From Endozoicomonas sp. 4G (lineage in GTDB: Bacteria; Pseudomonadota; Gammaproteobacteria; Pseudomonadales; Endozoicomonadaceae), in NCBI RefSeq assembly GCF_023822025.1, contig NZ_CP082909.1, positions 4,179,001 to 4,243,000 of the forward strand: 64,000 bases of DNA, given 5' to 3'. Positions 18,282 through 29,886 of the stretch are shown here, one piece after another. How positions within the stretch are numbered: the first letter of the stretch is position 1; every line of letters starts with the position of its first letter. Position numbers and translations under genes: made by a program. The notes beneath the pieces were generated by a model, which searched no databases, was not told the DNA's origin, and saw nothing but the letters and a program-made list of their open reading frames with translations.

Positions 18282-20222
18282 ATGGCCGGACGCATCCCCC
18301 AGACATTTATTGACGACCTGCTGAACCGCCTGGATATCGTGGATATTGTCGACAGCCGGGTGAAGCTTAAGAAGACGGGTCGGAACTACTCCGCCTGCTG
18401 CCCCTTCCATCAGGAAAAAACCCCCTCATTCACCGTCAGCCCCGACAAGCAGTTTTACTATTGCTTTGGCTGTGGTGCCAGTGGTAACGCTCTGGGCTTC
18501 GTCATGGACTTTGACCACCTGGACTTCCCGACAGCCGTTGATTCTCTGGCCAGTCTGGTTGGACTGGAAGTGCCCAGGGAGCAACACAGCCAAAAACGAG
18601 GCCCGGATCACAGCCCGCTTTATGAGCTGATGACCAAAGCCAACGCCTTTTACAACGAACAACTCATTAAAGCTGCCGATGCACCAAGAGCCATCCAGTA
18701 TCTGAAACAGAGAGGACTGGACGGCCAAACCTGCAAACGCTTCGGTATTGGTTTCGCCCCACCAGGCTGGGACAACCTTAAAAATCATCTGGCAGAGAAT
18801 CAGGAAAAAGAAGAGCAACTGGTTAAGACCGGTATGCTGGTAGAAAAAGAAGAAACCAAAAGTCGCTATGACCGTTTCCGCGACCGTATCATGTTCCCTA
18901 TCCATGACACCCGGGGACGGATTATTGCTTTTGGTGGCCGGGTACTGGGCGACGCCAAACCCAAATACCTCAACTCTCCCGAATCCCCCATTTTCCACAA
19001 GGGACGGGAATTGTATGGACTGTACGAAGCCAAAAAGCACAACCGCCACCTTGAACGCATTGTTGTCGTGGAAGGCTATATGGATGTGGTTGCCCTGGCC
19101 CAACAAGGCATCAACAACGCCGTCGCCACCCTGGGCACAGCAACGACTCTGGAGCATATACAGAGACTGTTTAAAACCGTCTCAGAAATTGTCTTCTGCT
19201 TTGATGGCGATGACGCAGGCAAACGTGCCGCCTGGCGAGCCCTTGAATCCACCCTTGCCCACATGAAAGACGGCAACCAGGCACGCTTTCTGTTTTTACC
19301 CCAGGGAGAAGATCCGGACAGCATGGTCAGGCAGGAAGGTGCGGATGCCTTTCTGGAAAGAATAAAAACCGGCGCCCTTAGCCTCGACACCTTCTTGTTC
19401 CAGGAGCTCAGTGACGGTATCGACCTGAATACCATGGATGGACGGTCACGACTGGCCACCGATGCACAACCTCACCTGCACAAAATCCCCGATGGCCTGT
19501 TCAAACAGATGTTGATGCAGAAACTGTCAGACATCACTGGCCTAAATACTGATACTCTTGAAAGCTACTTAAACAAAAAGGGAGAACCCGAACCTGTCGC
19601 CGAGCCTGCATACGACAATTACTCTGTACCTGCTGAAGCCGACTATTATCCGGATGCGCATTACAAACCCGACGTCGTGCAAAGCCATCAACCCCAGACA
19701 CGCAGTTTTGAGCGCAGACCCTTTTTTAAAGAAAACCACGAACAGCCCGCTCCCGCCCCATTAAAAGTAGGTCGTTCCATTTATGCCATCCGCCACCTGC
19801 TCTGCAACCCTGAACTGGCAACCGATGTCAAAGCGATCAATGAACTGGAAGGCGACGAACACCCGGATACACAACTATTAATCGCCCTGATCAAAACACT
19901 TCAGGAACAACCAAAACTCCCTACCATCGCCCTGATTGCGCAATGGCACGGCACCCGCAACGGCAGCCGACTTCAGGAAATTGCATCACTGCAACTTGGA
20001 CACCAGCCCAACAACCAGGAATTCCACGAAGCGATAGAGCGAATCCGGGATAAAGTCCAGGAACTTGAGCACAGGCAGGCAACACACTCCCTGAAACAGA
20101 CATTTTCACAAAAAAAACCAGACCAGATAGACTCGGCACAACGCGATGTCTTGAAAGCCCTGCTGGAAAAACAGAAGAAAAAACTGGGCATTAAACCCGC
20201 AAACACCGCTGCCAAAAAATAG
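18282..20222 (+). CDS. dnaG: DNA primase
   Basis: A 646-residue primase that makes RNA primers for the replisome. MAGRIPQTFIDDLLNRLDIV is the standard start, so ATG 18282 is preferred over the upstream ATG at 18243. The CHC2 zinc finger is seen in CPFHQEKTPSFTV and YYCFGCGASG. The TOPRIM domain is seen in IVVVEGYMDVVALAQ and FCFDGDDAGKRA. The C-terminal helicase-binding region (from about residue 480) is less conserved, with the expected helical stretches up to KLGIKPANTAAKK. It is followed by a 461-base gap with its own rpoD promoter. Confidence 0.96.
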   Translation: MAGRIPQTFIDDLLNRLDIVDIVDSRVKLKKTGRNYSACCPFHQEKTPSFTVSPDKQFYYCFGCGASGNALGFVMDFDHLDFPTAVDSLASLVGLEVPREQHSQKRGPDHSPLYELMTKANAFYNEQLIKAADAPRAIQYLKQRGLDGQTCKRFGIGFAPPGWDNLKNHLAENQEKEEQLVKTGMLVEKEETKSRYDRFRDRIMFPIHDTRGRIIAFGGRVLGDAKPKYLNSPESPIFHKGRELYGLYEAKKHNRHLERIVVVEGYMDVVALAQQGINNAVATLGTATTLEHIQRLFKTVSEIVFCFDGDDAGKRAAWRALESTLAHMKDGNQARFLFLPQGEDPDSMVRQEGADAFLERIKTGALSLDTFLFQELSDGIDLNTMDGRSRLATDAQPHLHKIPDGLFKQMLMQKLSDITGLNTDTLESYLNKKGEPEPVAEPAYDNYSVPAEADYYPDAHYKPDVVQSHQPQTRSFERRPFFKENHEQPAPAPLKVGRSIYAIRHLLCNPELATDVKAINELEGDEHPDTQLLIALIKTLQEQPKLPTIALIAQWHGTRNGSRLQEIASLQLGHQPNNQEFHEAIERIRDKVQELEHRQATHSLKQTFSQKKPDQIDSAQRDVLKALLEKQKKKLGIKPANTAAKK

Positions 20223-20438
20223 CGTCCTGACCGCCTGAAAAAAAATCACAAAGCGAACGACAGAAGTCTTTATTTACCGCTACCAAAAAATTATTTACAA
20301 AGTGTTTTTTATCGCTTTATTTATGGCGACGCACGTATTTTTAGGTATATACTTGAACTTCACTGTGCCATGTGGAAAGCCGTTATTAACCACACACCTG
20401 ATTTCGAATCCGGCCTGAAACAGCCATGAGCAAAGAAG

Positions 20439-20472
20439 GCATCTTATTGGCTCACCTGTTGTGAGCAGATGC
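20439..20472. other. Nested hairpin between dnaG and rpoD
   Basis: GCTCAC-CTGTT-GTGAGC (20450-20466) forms a perfect six-base stem, enclosed by GCATCT (20439-20444) and AGATGC (20467-20472). No U-tract follows, so it is not a standard terminator. The rest of the 20223-20683 spacer shows only A/T-rich sequence and the rpoD promoter. Confidence 0.5.
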
Positions 20473-20599
20473 TTTCGCGGTAAAAAGCCACGGAAGGGGA
20501 CCCTCACCATGTGTAGTTTTTCATGGATCGTTTTTCCGGCACCTCATCCACTAAACATCGTGCAGATCCAGGAAAGCGTGCTGCTTCACGCTTTTTTTA

Positions 20600-20628
20600 T
20601 GGAAACCCCCATGTTTTTGAGCTATAAT
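20600..20628 (+). promoter_or_regulatory. Sigma-70 promoter of rpoD
   Basis: TGGAAA (20600-20605) and a consensus TATAAT (20623-20628) are separated by exactly 17 bases. The start site would fall about 50 bases before the rpoD ATG. Confidence 0.7.
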
Positions 20629-20683
20629 TGCCTGCTTACGTTTTTTTCGTCCGGCACTCCACTTTCGCTGTTAAAGGGTTGAT

Positions 20684-22507
20684 ATGTCAGCTAACTCGCA
20701 ACAACAATCCCGACTGAAAGAGCTTATCTCTCGCGGTAAGGAACAGGGATACCTGACTTACGCTGAGGTAAATGACCATCTTCCTGAAGACATCTCCGAT
20801 CCTGATCAGGTTGAAGATATCATTCGCATGATCAATGACATGGGTATCACTGTCTACGAAACAGCGCCGGACGCCGATACCCTGTTATTATCAGAAGCCG
20901 ATACCGATGAAGCTGCTGCCGAAGAAGCAGCAGCAGCTCTTGCAGCCGTTGAACAGGAAGCAGGTCGAACCACTGACCCGGTACGTATGTACATGCGTGA
21001 AATGGGTACGGTTGAGCTGCTGACTCGCGAAGGCGAAATCCAGATCGCCAAACGCATTGAAGAAGGGCTGCGTGAAGTCATGTCAGCCCTGGCCAAATTT
21101 CCCGGATCCGTTCAGATTGTTCTGGATGAATACGATCGGATCGTAGAAGAAGAAGGCCGCCTGACCGACCTGATCAGCGGTTATATAGATCCTGATTCCG
21201 ATGAACCGATCGCCCCACCCGCTCCTGTTAATGAGAACATCAAAGAAGACTTTAACGATGATGACTCTGATGACGATGACGAGGGGGACGCAGGGGGTCT
21301 CGACCCGGAAGAAGCCAAAGAGCGCTTCGGACTTCTTCGCACAAACCACGAAAAAGTCCTGAAAACTCTAGAAAAGCACGACTTTGGCTCCAAAGCAGCC
21401 AAAGCGGCAATGGAAGAGCTGACCGAAGCCTTCATGCCCCTGAAACTGGTGCCCCGTATTTTCGACATGCTGGTTTTCCGCATCAGAAATACTCTGGACA
21501 CCATCCGGGGCAATGAGCGCGCAATCATGCAATTTTGCGTACGCCGCGCAAAAATGCCTCGCAAGATTTTCCTGAGCAGCTTCCCGGGCAACGAAACCAA
21601 CCTGAAGTGGATGGATGACATCACATCCGGCAGCGCCGGATACGCTGAAACCATCAACAAATACCGGGATGAAATTATTCGCGCCCAGAAGAAGCTGATC
21701 ACCATTGAAAATGAGTTCGGCTGCACACTGGTCCAGATCAAGGACATTAATCGCAGAATGTCCCTGGGCGAAGCCCGTGCCCGTCGCGCCAAGAAAGAAA
21801 TGGTTGAGGCCAACCTGCGGCTGGTTATTTCCATTGCCAAAAAGTACACCAACCGTGGACTACAGTTCCTGGACCTGATCCAGGAAGGTAACATCGGTTT
21901 GATGAAAGCGGTAGACAAGTTCGAATACCGTCGCGGATACAAGTTCTCGACCTACGCTACCTGGTGGATTCGCCAGGCAATCACCCGCTCCATCGCGGAC
22001 CAGGCCAGAACCATCCGTATTCCGGTTCACATGATTGAGACCATCAACAAGCTGAACCGTATTTCCAGGCAAATGCTTCAGGAGATGGGTCGTGAACCGA
22101 CTCCTGAAGAACTGGCCGTTCGTATGGAAATACCTGAAGACAAGATCCGCAAGGTGCTGAAAATCTCCAAGGAGCCCATCTCCATGGAGACACCGATCGG
22201 CGACGACGAAGACTCCCATCTCGGTGATTTTATCGAAGATGCGACCATTCAGTCCCCTATCGATCGAGCCACCGGCACAGGTCTGAAAGAATCTACCCGC
22301 AACGTGCTGTCAGGCCTGACAGCCCGTGAAGCGAAGGTTCTGCGTATGCGTTTCGGTATCGACATGAACACCGACCACACTCTGGAAGAGGTGGGTAAAC
22401 AGTTCGACGTTACCCGAGAACGTATCCGTCAGATCGAAGCCAAGGCCCTAAGAAAACTGCGTCACCCAACGCGCTCAGATCACCTGAGAAGCTTCCTGGA
22501 CGAGTAG
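20684..22507 (+). CDS. rpoD: RNA polymerase primary sigma factor (sigma-70)
   Basis: A 607-residue vegetative sigma factor. Region 1.1 is at the start ([20 protein letters not shown]), region 1.2 at [20 protein letters not shown], and a long acidic non-conserved region includes a run of Asp near residues 190-200. Region 2 has [37 protein letters not shown] and [15 protein letters not shown], and region 4.2 has [20 protein letters not shown]. Its ATG follows AAAGGGTTGAT. Terminated by a strong hairpin 20 bases downstream. Confidence 0.98.
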   Translation: MSANSQQQSRLKELISRGKEQGYLTYAEVNDHLPEDISDPDQVEDIIRMINDMGITVYETAPDADTLLLSEADTDEAAAEEAAAALAAVEQEAGRTTDPVRMYMREMGTVELLTREGEIQIAKRIEEGLREVMSALAKFPGSVQIVLDEYDRIVEEEGRLTDLISGYIDPDSDEPIAPPAPVNENIKEDFNDDDSDDDDEGDAGGLDPEEAKERFGLLRTNHEKVLKTLEKHDFGSKAAKAAMEELTEAFMPLKLVPRIFDMLVFRIRNTLDTIRGNERAIMQFCVRRAKMPRKIFLSSFPGNETNLKWMDDITSGSAGYAETINKYRDEIIRAQKKLITIENEFGCTLVQIKDINRRMSLGEARARRAKKEMVEANLRLVISIAKKYTNRGLQFLDLIQEGNIGLMKAVDKFEYRRGYKFSTYATWWIRQAITRSIADQARTIRIPVHMIETINKLNRISRQMLQEMGREPTPEELAVRMEIPEDKIRKVLKISKEPISMETPIGDDEDSHLGDFIEDATIQSPIDRATGTGLKESTRNVLSGLTAREAKVLRMRFGIDMNTDHTLEEVGKQFDVTRERIRQIEAKALRKLRHPTRSDHLRSFLDE

Positions 22508-22526
22508 TAGCCCCCAGGCCTCAAAC

Positions 22527-22558
22527 AAAAAAAACCGTACTTATGTACGGTTTTTTTT
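22527..22558 (+). terminator. Rho-independent terminator of rpoD
   Basis: CCGTAC-TTAT-GTACGG flanked by an A-run upstream and TTTTTTTTG downstream. The A/T symmetry means it could also act on the opposite strand. Confidence 0.9.
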
Positions 22559-22583
22559 GTTTGACTGAAAAACCCCTGGCACT

Positions 22584-22618
22584 AAAAAAGGCCACCCCTG
22601 AAACAGGAGCAGCCTTTT
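22584..22618 (-). terminator. Rho-independent terminator of groES-groEL
   Basis: On the minus strand AAAAGGC (22618-22612) pairs with GCCTTTT (22592-22586) with an inner CCTG/CAGG stem, and the transcript ends in a run of T. It lies 36 bases past the groEL stop. Confidence 0.88.
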
Positions 22619-22653
22619 GAGAGAGGCAAAACCTCAGGAGTAGACGGGGGTGA

Positions 22654-24321
<1,668 letters not shown>

Positions 24322-24355
24322 TTAAAACAGTTGTTATGAAATCGAAGTTCCGGGA

Positions 24356-24649
24356 TCAGTCTTCCAGAACAGCGTAGATTTCGCTTTCGGATACGATGAT
24401 CAGCTCTTCACCGTCAATCTTCACGGTATCGGAACCAGCGTACTTACCAAAGATCACTTTGTCGCCGACGCTCACGCCGACAGGACGCTTTTCACCATTG
24501 TCCAAAAATACGCCGTCACCGATAGCCACGACCACGCCCTGGTTTGGCTTTTCAGTAGCAGAACCTGGCAACACGATACCGCCAGCAGAGGTAGTGGTTT
24601 CTTCTTCACGACGAACGACCACGCGATCACGCAACGGACGGATTTTCAT
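24356..24649 (-). CDS. groES: 10 kDa co-chaperonin GroES
   Basis: A 97-residue Gro[21 protein letters not shown], the mobile-loop region ([20 protein letters not shown]) and [20 protein letters not shown]. It is the lid of the GroEL cage. First gene of the heat-shock operon. Confidence 0.99.
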   Translation of the reverse strand: MKIRPLRDRVVVRREEETTTSAGGIVLPGSATEKPNQGVVVAIGDGVFLDNGEKRPVGVSVGDKVIFGKYAGSDTVKIDGEELIIVSESEIYAVLED

Positions 24650-24750
24650 CGATGTATCTCTCCAACTGTTTATGCCGAAAAATCAGCAATCAACTCTTAA
24701 CGGCCTGACTTGCATCGTCAGAACCGAACCCAATTATCGGTAGTTAAGTA

Positions 24751-24777
24751 AGTAGGGGTGGCTTTTGTCTTTTCAAG
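24751..24777 (-). promoter_or_regulatory. Sigma-32 heat-shock promoter of groES-groEL
   Basis: Reading the minus strand, CTTGAA (24777-24772) is followed 13 bases later by CCCCTACT (24758-24751). With the preceding C-run this closely follows the E. coli groE promoter (CCCCCTTGAA...CCCCAT). It lies seven bases beyond the fxsA stop codon. Confidence 0.88.
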
Positions 24778-24783
24778 GGGGGG

Positions 24784-25251
24784 CTAAGATTTTTTTTCAT
24801 CTTCCCGCTTGAACTCACCTTCGAAGGTCTGGTGAATTCCTCGCTGGCTGTCGACGTCCTCACGGTAGTATTCGCCCTCAAAGGTCTTGGATGACGATTG
24901 CCAGCGACCACTTTTGATCATTCGTCGCAACAACACTTTGCGCACCGGGGGAATAAGCAGAACCAGCCCGAAAAAGTCGGTGATAAAGCCGGGAATCATC
25001 AGGAACAGCCCACCGAGGGCCGTCATAAAACCGTCCAGCAATTCCAGCGCAGGCATTTCACCACGGGTCATTTTCTCACGGGCCTTAAGCATGGTACGAA
25101 AGCCCTGCCGGCGAATAATCGCCATACCCGCCACCATGCCCAGAATCACCAGGGCCAGTGTATTAAGAGCGCCAATGTAGCTCCCTACCTTGATCAGCAC
25201 GACCAGTTCCAGGGCGGGGAGCAGTAAGAAAATCCAAAAAGGGAAGCGCAT
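24784..25251 (-). CDS. fxsA: FxsA family membrane protein
   Basis: A 155-residue inner-membrane protein. ATG 25251 (MRFPFWIFLLLPALELVVLI) has GGAG six bases upstream and matches the family start. Two or three hydrophobic helices follow, including ALVILGMVAGMAII and GLFLMIPGFITDFFGLVLLI, the FxsA hallmark. The C-terminus is charged with two FEGE(Y/F) repeats. E. coli FxsA counteracts F-plasmid exclusion of phage T7; the general role is unclear. It lies directly upstream of groES, the same neighbourhood as in other gammaproteobacteria. Confidence 0.88.
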   Translation of the reverse strand: MRFPFWIFLLLPALELVVLIKVGSYIGALNTLALVILGMVAGMAIIRRQGFRTMLKAREKMTRGEMPALELLDGFMTALGGLFLMIPGFITDFFGLVLLIPPVRKVLLRRMIKSGRWQSSSKTFEGEYYREDVDSQRGIHQTFEGEFKREDEKKS

Positions 25252-25364
25252 AGAAGGCTCCATAGACAAGGGTACTTCTTAATATGGTGTTAGTTGCGGA
25301 AACTTCAAGGCCAGGAGCCTGCCTCCACCCTGCACGCAAAATCAGAGCCATATTCGACACACCA

Positions 25365-25394
25365 TAAAAAAACAGGAGCCACTGGACTCCTGTT
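25365..25394 (-). terminator. Terminator of pnp
   Basis: Minus-strand AACAGGAG (25394-25387) and CTCCTGTT (25378-25371) form an 8-bp stem followed by TTTTT, 25 bases after the pnp stop. Confidence 0.85.
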
Positions 25395-25418
25395 CTACTA
25401 AAAAGCTAGCGCTTAAAA

Positions 25419-27518
25419 TCAGCTCTGCTGCTCTCTCACACGCTCAACTTCTTTCATGCTCAGTTTGATACGACCACGGGAGTCTATATCCAGCACCACA
25501 ACATCAACAGTCTGGCCAACTTTCAGGTAGTCAGTCACATTTTCAACACGCTCATTAACGATTTGAGAAATGTGCACAAGGCCGTCTTTACCCGGCAGTA
25601 CGCTGACGAACGCCCCGAAGTCCAGGATCCGGGTCACTTCACCGGTGTAGATTTTGCCAATCTCGGCTTCAGCGGTGATACCGTAAACCATATCGTGGGC
25701 AGCCTTGGCTTTCTCACTGTTCTCAGCAAAGATCTGAACCATACCGTTGTCGTCAATATCAACAGACGCACCGGTTTTATCGCAGATGCTGCGAATGGTA
25801 GAGCCCCCTTTACCGATCACGTCACGAATCTTGTCTGGATCAATTTTCAGTGACATGGTCATGGGCGCATTCGGGTTCAGTTCCGTGCGGGCAGTACTGA
25901 TCACTTTGTTCATCTCACCCAGGATGTGCAGGCGGGCGTGCATCGCCTGCTCCAGGGCAATCTCCATGATCTCTTCAGTAATACCGGCAATCTTGATATC
26001 CATCTGCAGGGCAGTGATACCTTCGGATGTACCCGCTACTTTAAAGTCCATGTCACCCAGATGATCTTCATCACCCAGAATGTCGGTCAGAACGGCGAAC
26101 TGTTCACCTTCTTTCACCAGACCCATGGCAATACCGGCGACAGGTGCTTTCAGAGGCACACCGGCATCCATCAGGGCAAGTGAAGAACCACAAACCGAAG
26201 CCATGGAGCTGGAACCGTTGGATTCAGTGATCTCGGAAACCACACGGATGGTATATGGAAATTCTTCCTGAGTAGGCAGAACCGCCTGCACACCACGACG
26301 GGCAAGACGACCATGACCAATTTCACGACGACCCGGTGCTCCCATACGACCACACTCGCCTACAGAGTAAGAAGGGAAGTTGTAGTGCAGCATGAATGGA
26401 TCTTTGACTTCACCTTCCAGGTTGTCAACGATCTGAGCGTCGCGAGTGGTACCCAGAGTGGTGGTGACAATAGCCTGGGTTTCACCACGGGTGAACAGGG
26501 AAGAGCCATGAGTCTTCTGTAAAACGCCGATTTCAACACCAATGTTACGAACCGTCTTGGTGTCACGACCGTCTATACGAGGCATACCGTTGAGAATATT
26601 GCCGCGTACAACGTTTTTCTCCAGCTTGCCGAAGGCTTTTTCAACGTCAGAAGTATTGAATGGGCTGTCTTCACCAGCTACCGCTGCCAGCACTTCCTGA
26701 CGCAGTGCTTTAACGGCAGCAGTACGATCCTGCTTGATGGTGATCTGGTAAGCTTCACGCATGCTGCCTTCAAAAGCCGCCAGCCTTTCTTTCAGCTCGA
26801 TGTTTTCAGCTGGCGCTTCCCACTCCCAGCGAGCCTTACCAGCTTCTGCCGCCAGCTCCTGAACAGCCTGAATGACGGACTGGTATTCCTGATGAGCAAA
26901 CAAAACCGCTCCCAGCATCTCGTCTTCTGTCAGCTCCTGGGCTTCAGATTCAACCATTAGAACAGCGTCGTTGGTACCCGCTACCACCATGTCCAGCTCA
27001 GAAGTCTTCAGTTCTTCATAGCTTGGGTTCAGCAGATACCCTTTCTCTTCGTTGAAACCGACACGAGCAGCACCGATTGGACCATCAAAAGGAATGCCGG
27101 AGATGGCCAAAGCGGCAGAGGTAGCAACCATGGCCAGAATGTCCGGATCGTTCTTCTTGTCGGTCGACATAACAGTACAGACAACCTGTACTTCGTTCAT
27201 GAAACCTTTAGGGAACAGAGGACGGATAGGACGGTCAATCAAGCGGGAAGTCAGGGTTTCTTTCTCGCTTGGGCGGGATTCGCGTTTCAGGAAACCACCG
27301 GGAATTTTACCGGCAGCGTAGGTTTTTTCCTGATAGTGAACAGAAAGCGGGAAGAAATCCTGACCTTCATTCGCCTGTCTGGCACCGACAACCGTCGCCA
27401 GAATAGCAATATCACCCATCTTGGCCAGGACGGCACCTGAAGCCTGACGAGCGACACGACCGGTTTCCAGAGTGATGGTCTGGTCACCGAATTGAAATGT
27501 TTTAATTACCGGATTCAC
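25419..27518 (-). CDS. pnp: Polyribonucleotide nucleotidyltransferase (PNPase)
   Basis: A 699-residue 3'-5' phosphorolytic exoribonuclease and degradosome partner. Two RNase PH domains are present (first from [20 protein letters not shown]; second from [15 protein letters not shown]), then a KH domain with [11 protein letters not shown] and an S1 domain with [24 protein letters not shown]. Length matches the family. It is last in the rimP-to-pnp operon. The 501-base spacer before it holds the rpsO terminator and a possible pnp promoter and leader, which in E. coli is the site of RNase III/PNPase autoregulation. Confidence 0.98.
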   Translation of the reverse strand: MNPVIKTFQFGDQTITLETGRVARQASGAVLAKMGDIAILATVVGARQANEGQDFFPLSVHYQEKTYAAGKIPGGFLKRESRPSEKETLTSRLIDRPIRPLFPKGFMNEVQVVCTVMSTDKKNDPDILAMVATSAALAISGIPFDGPIGAARVGFNEEKGYLLNPSYEELKTSELDMVVAGTNDAVLMVESEAQELTEDEMLGAVLFAHQEYQSVIQAVQELAAEAGKARWEWEAPAENIELKERLAAFEGSMREAYQITIKQDRTAAVKALRQEVLAAVAGEDSPFNTSDVEKAFGKLEKNVVRGNILNGMPRIDGRDTKTVRNIGVEIGVLQKTHGSSLFTRGETQAIVTTTLGTTRDAQIVDNLEGEVKDPFMLHYNFPSYSVGECGRMGAPGRREIGHGRLARRGVQAVLPTQEEFPYTIRVVSEITESNGSSSMASVCGSSLALMDAGVPLKAPVAGIAMGLVKEGEQFAVLTDILGDEDHLGDMDFKVAGTSEGITALQMDIKIAGITEEIMEIALEQAMHARLHILGEMNKVISTARTELNPNAPMTMSLKIDPDKIRDVIGKGGSTIRSICDKTGASVDIDDNGMVQIFAENSEKAKAAHDMVYGITAEAEIGKIYTGEVTRILDFGAFVSVLPGKDGLVHISQIVNERVENVTDYLKVGQTVDVVVLDIDSRGRIKLSMKEVERVREQQS

Positions 27519-27780
27519 AACGTTTTCCTATTAAGTGTGAATAAACCAATACAGTACCCGGTCATAGTGGTGTGACAGATGCAATTCAAAACCTTCTGGA
27601 TAATCTACAGACCCTGCCTACCCAGACAGACTTGGAATTGCACCCTCTACTGACAACCAGAGTGCTGACGTGTAAGTACCTAACCAGATACTCGAGAGGG
27701 GGAATAATCCCGCTCTTTAAAACTGAAAAAACAATGTCGTTTTTATGGTTGTTTTGACCATAAGAAAAAATTCAAACTTT

Positions 27781-27786
27781 ATTATA
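27781..27786 (-). promoter_or_regulatory. Possible pnp promoter -10 element and leader start
   Basis: Minus-strand TATAAT at 27786-27781 is followed by A/T-rich leader of about 260 bases. No good -35 hexamer is present at 17 bases (GAAATC). An upstream hairpin CAGGGT/ACCCTG (27809-27814, 27826-27831) lies outside this transcript. The rest of 27519-27780 shows no gene. Confidence 0.4.
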
Positions 27787-27856
27787 CACTCAATTGCAAT
27801 AAAGATTTCAGGGTTTAACAGCAACACCCTGCTGCTTTTTCTCATGACCAACAACG

Positions 27857-27893
27857 CAAAACACCGCCTGCCTCACAAAGGAAGCCGGCGGTG
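27857..27893 (-). terminator. Terminator after rpsO
   Basis: Minus-strand CACCGCC (27893-27887) pairs with GGCGGTG (27868-27862) across an 18-base loop, followed by TTTTGCG. It sits about 125 bases past the rpsO stop and may partly separate rpsO from pnp. Confidence 0.65.
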
Positions 27894-28019
27894 CTTTAAC
27901 TGCACAGAAATGCATTTACAAGACCATAGCCGTTCAATGCATTCTGCCTGACCCCAAGTTGAACATAACCGTACAACTCAAAGTTTGCTGCTGTGTCTAA
28001 GTCGATAACGTTAAAGCTA

Positions 28020-28289
28020 TCAGCGACGCAGACCCAGACGCTCAATCAGGGAACGGTAACGCTCAACGTCTTTGCCTTTCAGGTAGTTCAGCATGTTACG
28101 ACGCTGATTTACCATACGAATCAGACCACGACGGGAGTGGTGATCCTTGTGGTTGGCCTTGAAGTGACCCTGCAAACCTTCGATGTTTGCAGTCAGCAGA
28201 GCAACCTGAACTTCAGGGCTACCGCTGTCGCCTTCAGTGCGACCGAATTCCTTGATGATTTCTGCTTTCTTTTTAGCAGTCAAAGCCAT
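28020..28289 (-). CDS. rpsO: 30S ribosomal protein S15
   Basis: An 89-residue S15: [40 protein letters not shown], and [20 protein letters not shown] are all conserved. It binds 16S rRNA early in 30S assembly. Placed between truB (172 bases upstream) and pnp as in relatives. Confidence 0.99.
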   Translation of the reverse strand: MALTAKKKAEIIKEFGRTEGDSGSPEVQVALLTANIEGLQGHFKANHKDHHSRRGLIRMVNQRRNMLNYLKGKDVERYRSLIERLGLRR

Positions 28290-28461
28290 TGCTTGATACT
28301 CCAGTTAATATGCATTAATAAGCAGGCACGACCGTGCATATTTACAGCCAGCCATTCTATCGTGACAGCATCTGCTGCCAACCAAGTGGCGCATTCTAAC
28401 ACCAACTTCCAGCCGGAAGCCAGCCTGTTGGAGCCAGCGCACTGGAAACAGAAAGTCTGCC

Positions 28462-29406
28462 TCAGTTTCCAGAGCTGATCAGTCGCCTGGGAGCAACACG
28501 ACCGTCTTCATCAATCTCGCCAATGCCCAGGAATCGAAGCACTTCCTGCCCTTCAACCTCTTCCTGGCCATAGATACGGACATGACCACTGGTAGGCGCC
28601 TGGGGCACCTGAACCGGCTGCCCTTGACTGATGTAATAGCTGCTGGCGGCCCCCAGACGAATCTGAGGCCAGTCACTCACGGAAGTATCCAGTGGCAGCA
28701 GCAGCTCATCCAGAGCCTTATGACCACCGCCATCACGAATCTCTTCGAGCTCTTCCAAACTATGAGACTGGTGTTCAGTATATGGGCCCGCCTTGATTCT
28801 GTGGAGCTCAGCAACGTGTCCCAGACACCCCAGAGCCGCACCAATATCTTCAGCCAGGGTACGGATGTAAGTACCCTTGGAGCAATCCACCTCAAGAATC
28901 AGGTTGTCCCCTTCAAAATCCAGCAGCTCAAGACGGTAGATAGTGATTCGACGAGTCGGACGCTCTACGACAATGCCTTGACGAGCCAGCTTATAGAGAG
29001 GCTCACCGTTGTATTTCAACGCTGAATACATGCTGGGAACCTGATCAACCTCGCCACGGAAACGATCGAGGATAGCCTCGACATCCGAACGGGTAACGGT
29101 TACCGGACGCTGCTCGACTATTTCACCTTCACGGTCACCGGTCTCCGTCTGGATACCCAGCTTGACTTCCGTTCTATAGGACTTGTCCGACTCCAGCAGA
29201 TACTGTGAAAACTTGGTAGCCTCGCCCAGACAAACCGGCAAAACACCCGTGGCCAGAGGATCAAGACTCCCGGTATGACCAGCCTTGGCAGCACCATAAA
29301 GCCGCTTTACACGTTGCAGAACATCGTTGGAACTGGCGCCTTTGGGCTTATTCACAACCACAATACCGTCGACCCTGCGGCCACGGCTACGTCTGCGCTT
29401 AGACAT
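28462..29406 (-). CDS. truB: tRNA pseudouridine-55 synthase TruB
   Basis: A 314-residue enzyme. [20 protein letters not shown], then [20 protein letters not shown] with the catalytic Asp in GSLDPLA, and the [13 protein letters not shown] segment define TruB. It makes pseudouridine 55 in the T-loop of tRNAs. The N-terminus has a basic extension ([13 protein letters not shown]). Its start is three bases from the rbfA stop, so the two are translationally close. Confidence 0.97.
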   Translation of the reverse strand: MSKRRRSRGRRVDGIVVVNKPKGASSNDVLQRVKRLYGAAKAGHTGSLDPLATGVLPVCLGEATKFSQYLLESDKSYRTEVKLGIQTETGDREGEIVEQRPVTVTRSDVEAILDRFRGEVDQVPSMYSALKYNGEPLYKLARQGIVVERPTRRITIYRLELLDFEGDNLILEVDCSKGTYIRTLAEDIGAALGCLGHVAELHRIKAGPYTEHQSHSLEELEEIRDGGGHKALDELLLPLDTSVSDWPQIRLGAASSYYISQGQPVQVPQAPTSGHVRIYGQEEVEGQEVLRFLGIGEIDEDGRVAPRRLISSGN

Positions 29407-29409
29407 CCA

Positions 29410-29796
29410 TTACTCCTTGGACTCATCCTGATGATCACTGTCACCAGAACGAGCTTTTGCAATCAGCTCATTCATATACGCACCCCGTCGCAGACTGTTG
29501 TCATAACGGAAACGCAACTGGGGAATGGTACGCAACTTGATGGAACGGGCCAGCTGGCTGCGCAGGAATCCGGCAGCACTCTGCATAACCTTGAGGTTCT
29601 CATCAACATTGTCCTGGTCGTCTACACCCAGGAAGGAAACAAAAACATCGGCAAAAGCCAGATCGCGGGAAACTTCTACCGCACTGACGGTGACCATACC
29701 TAAACGGGGATCTTTCATTTCCAGCTGGATCAGCTGGGCCAGTTCTTTCTGAATCTGATCCGCTACCCGCTGGGTTCGACTGTATTCTTTAGCCAT
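29410..29796 (-). CDS. rbfA: Ribosome-binding factor A
   Basis: A 128-residue cold-shock 30S maturation factor: MAKEYSRTQRVADQIQKELA, EMKDPRLGMVTVSAVEVSRD, and LRTIPQLRFRYDNS. ATG 29796 matches the family start; a TTG four codons upstream is less likely. It lies between infB and truB as in most gammaproteobacteria. The C-terminal tail is charged (KARSGDSDHQDESKE). Confidence 0.96.
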   Translation of the reverse strand: MAKEYSRTQRVADQIQKELAQLIQLEMKDPRLGMVTVSAVEVSRDLAFADVFVSFLGVDDQDNVDENLKVMQSAAGFLRSQLARSIKLRTIPQLRFRYDNSLRRGAYMNELIAKARSGDSDHQDESKE

Positions 29797-29824
29797 TGGG
29801 GGATTCAATCCTGCTGATATGAGA

Positions 29825-29849
29825 AAGCCCGCAATCTCAGTGCGGGCTT
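29825..29849 (-). terminator. Hairpin between infB and rbfA
   Basis: Perfect 9-bp stem AAGCCCGCA / TGCGGGCTT with a 7-base loop, followed on the minus strand by TTTCTC. It could attenuate transcription into rbfA-truB-rpsO or be a processing site. Confidence 0.6.
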
Positions 29850-29886
29850 CCTTGTCCGGGAACCTGATCAGGTCAACCGGGACTCA

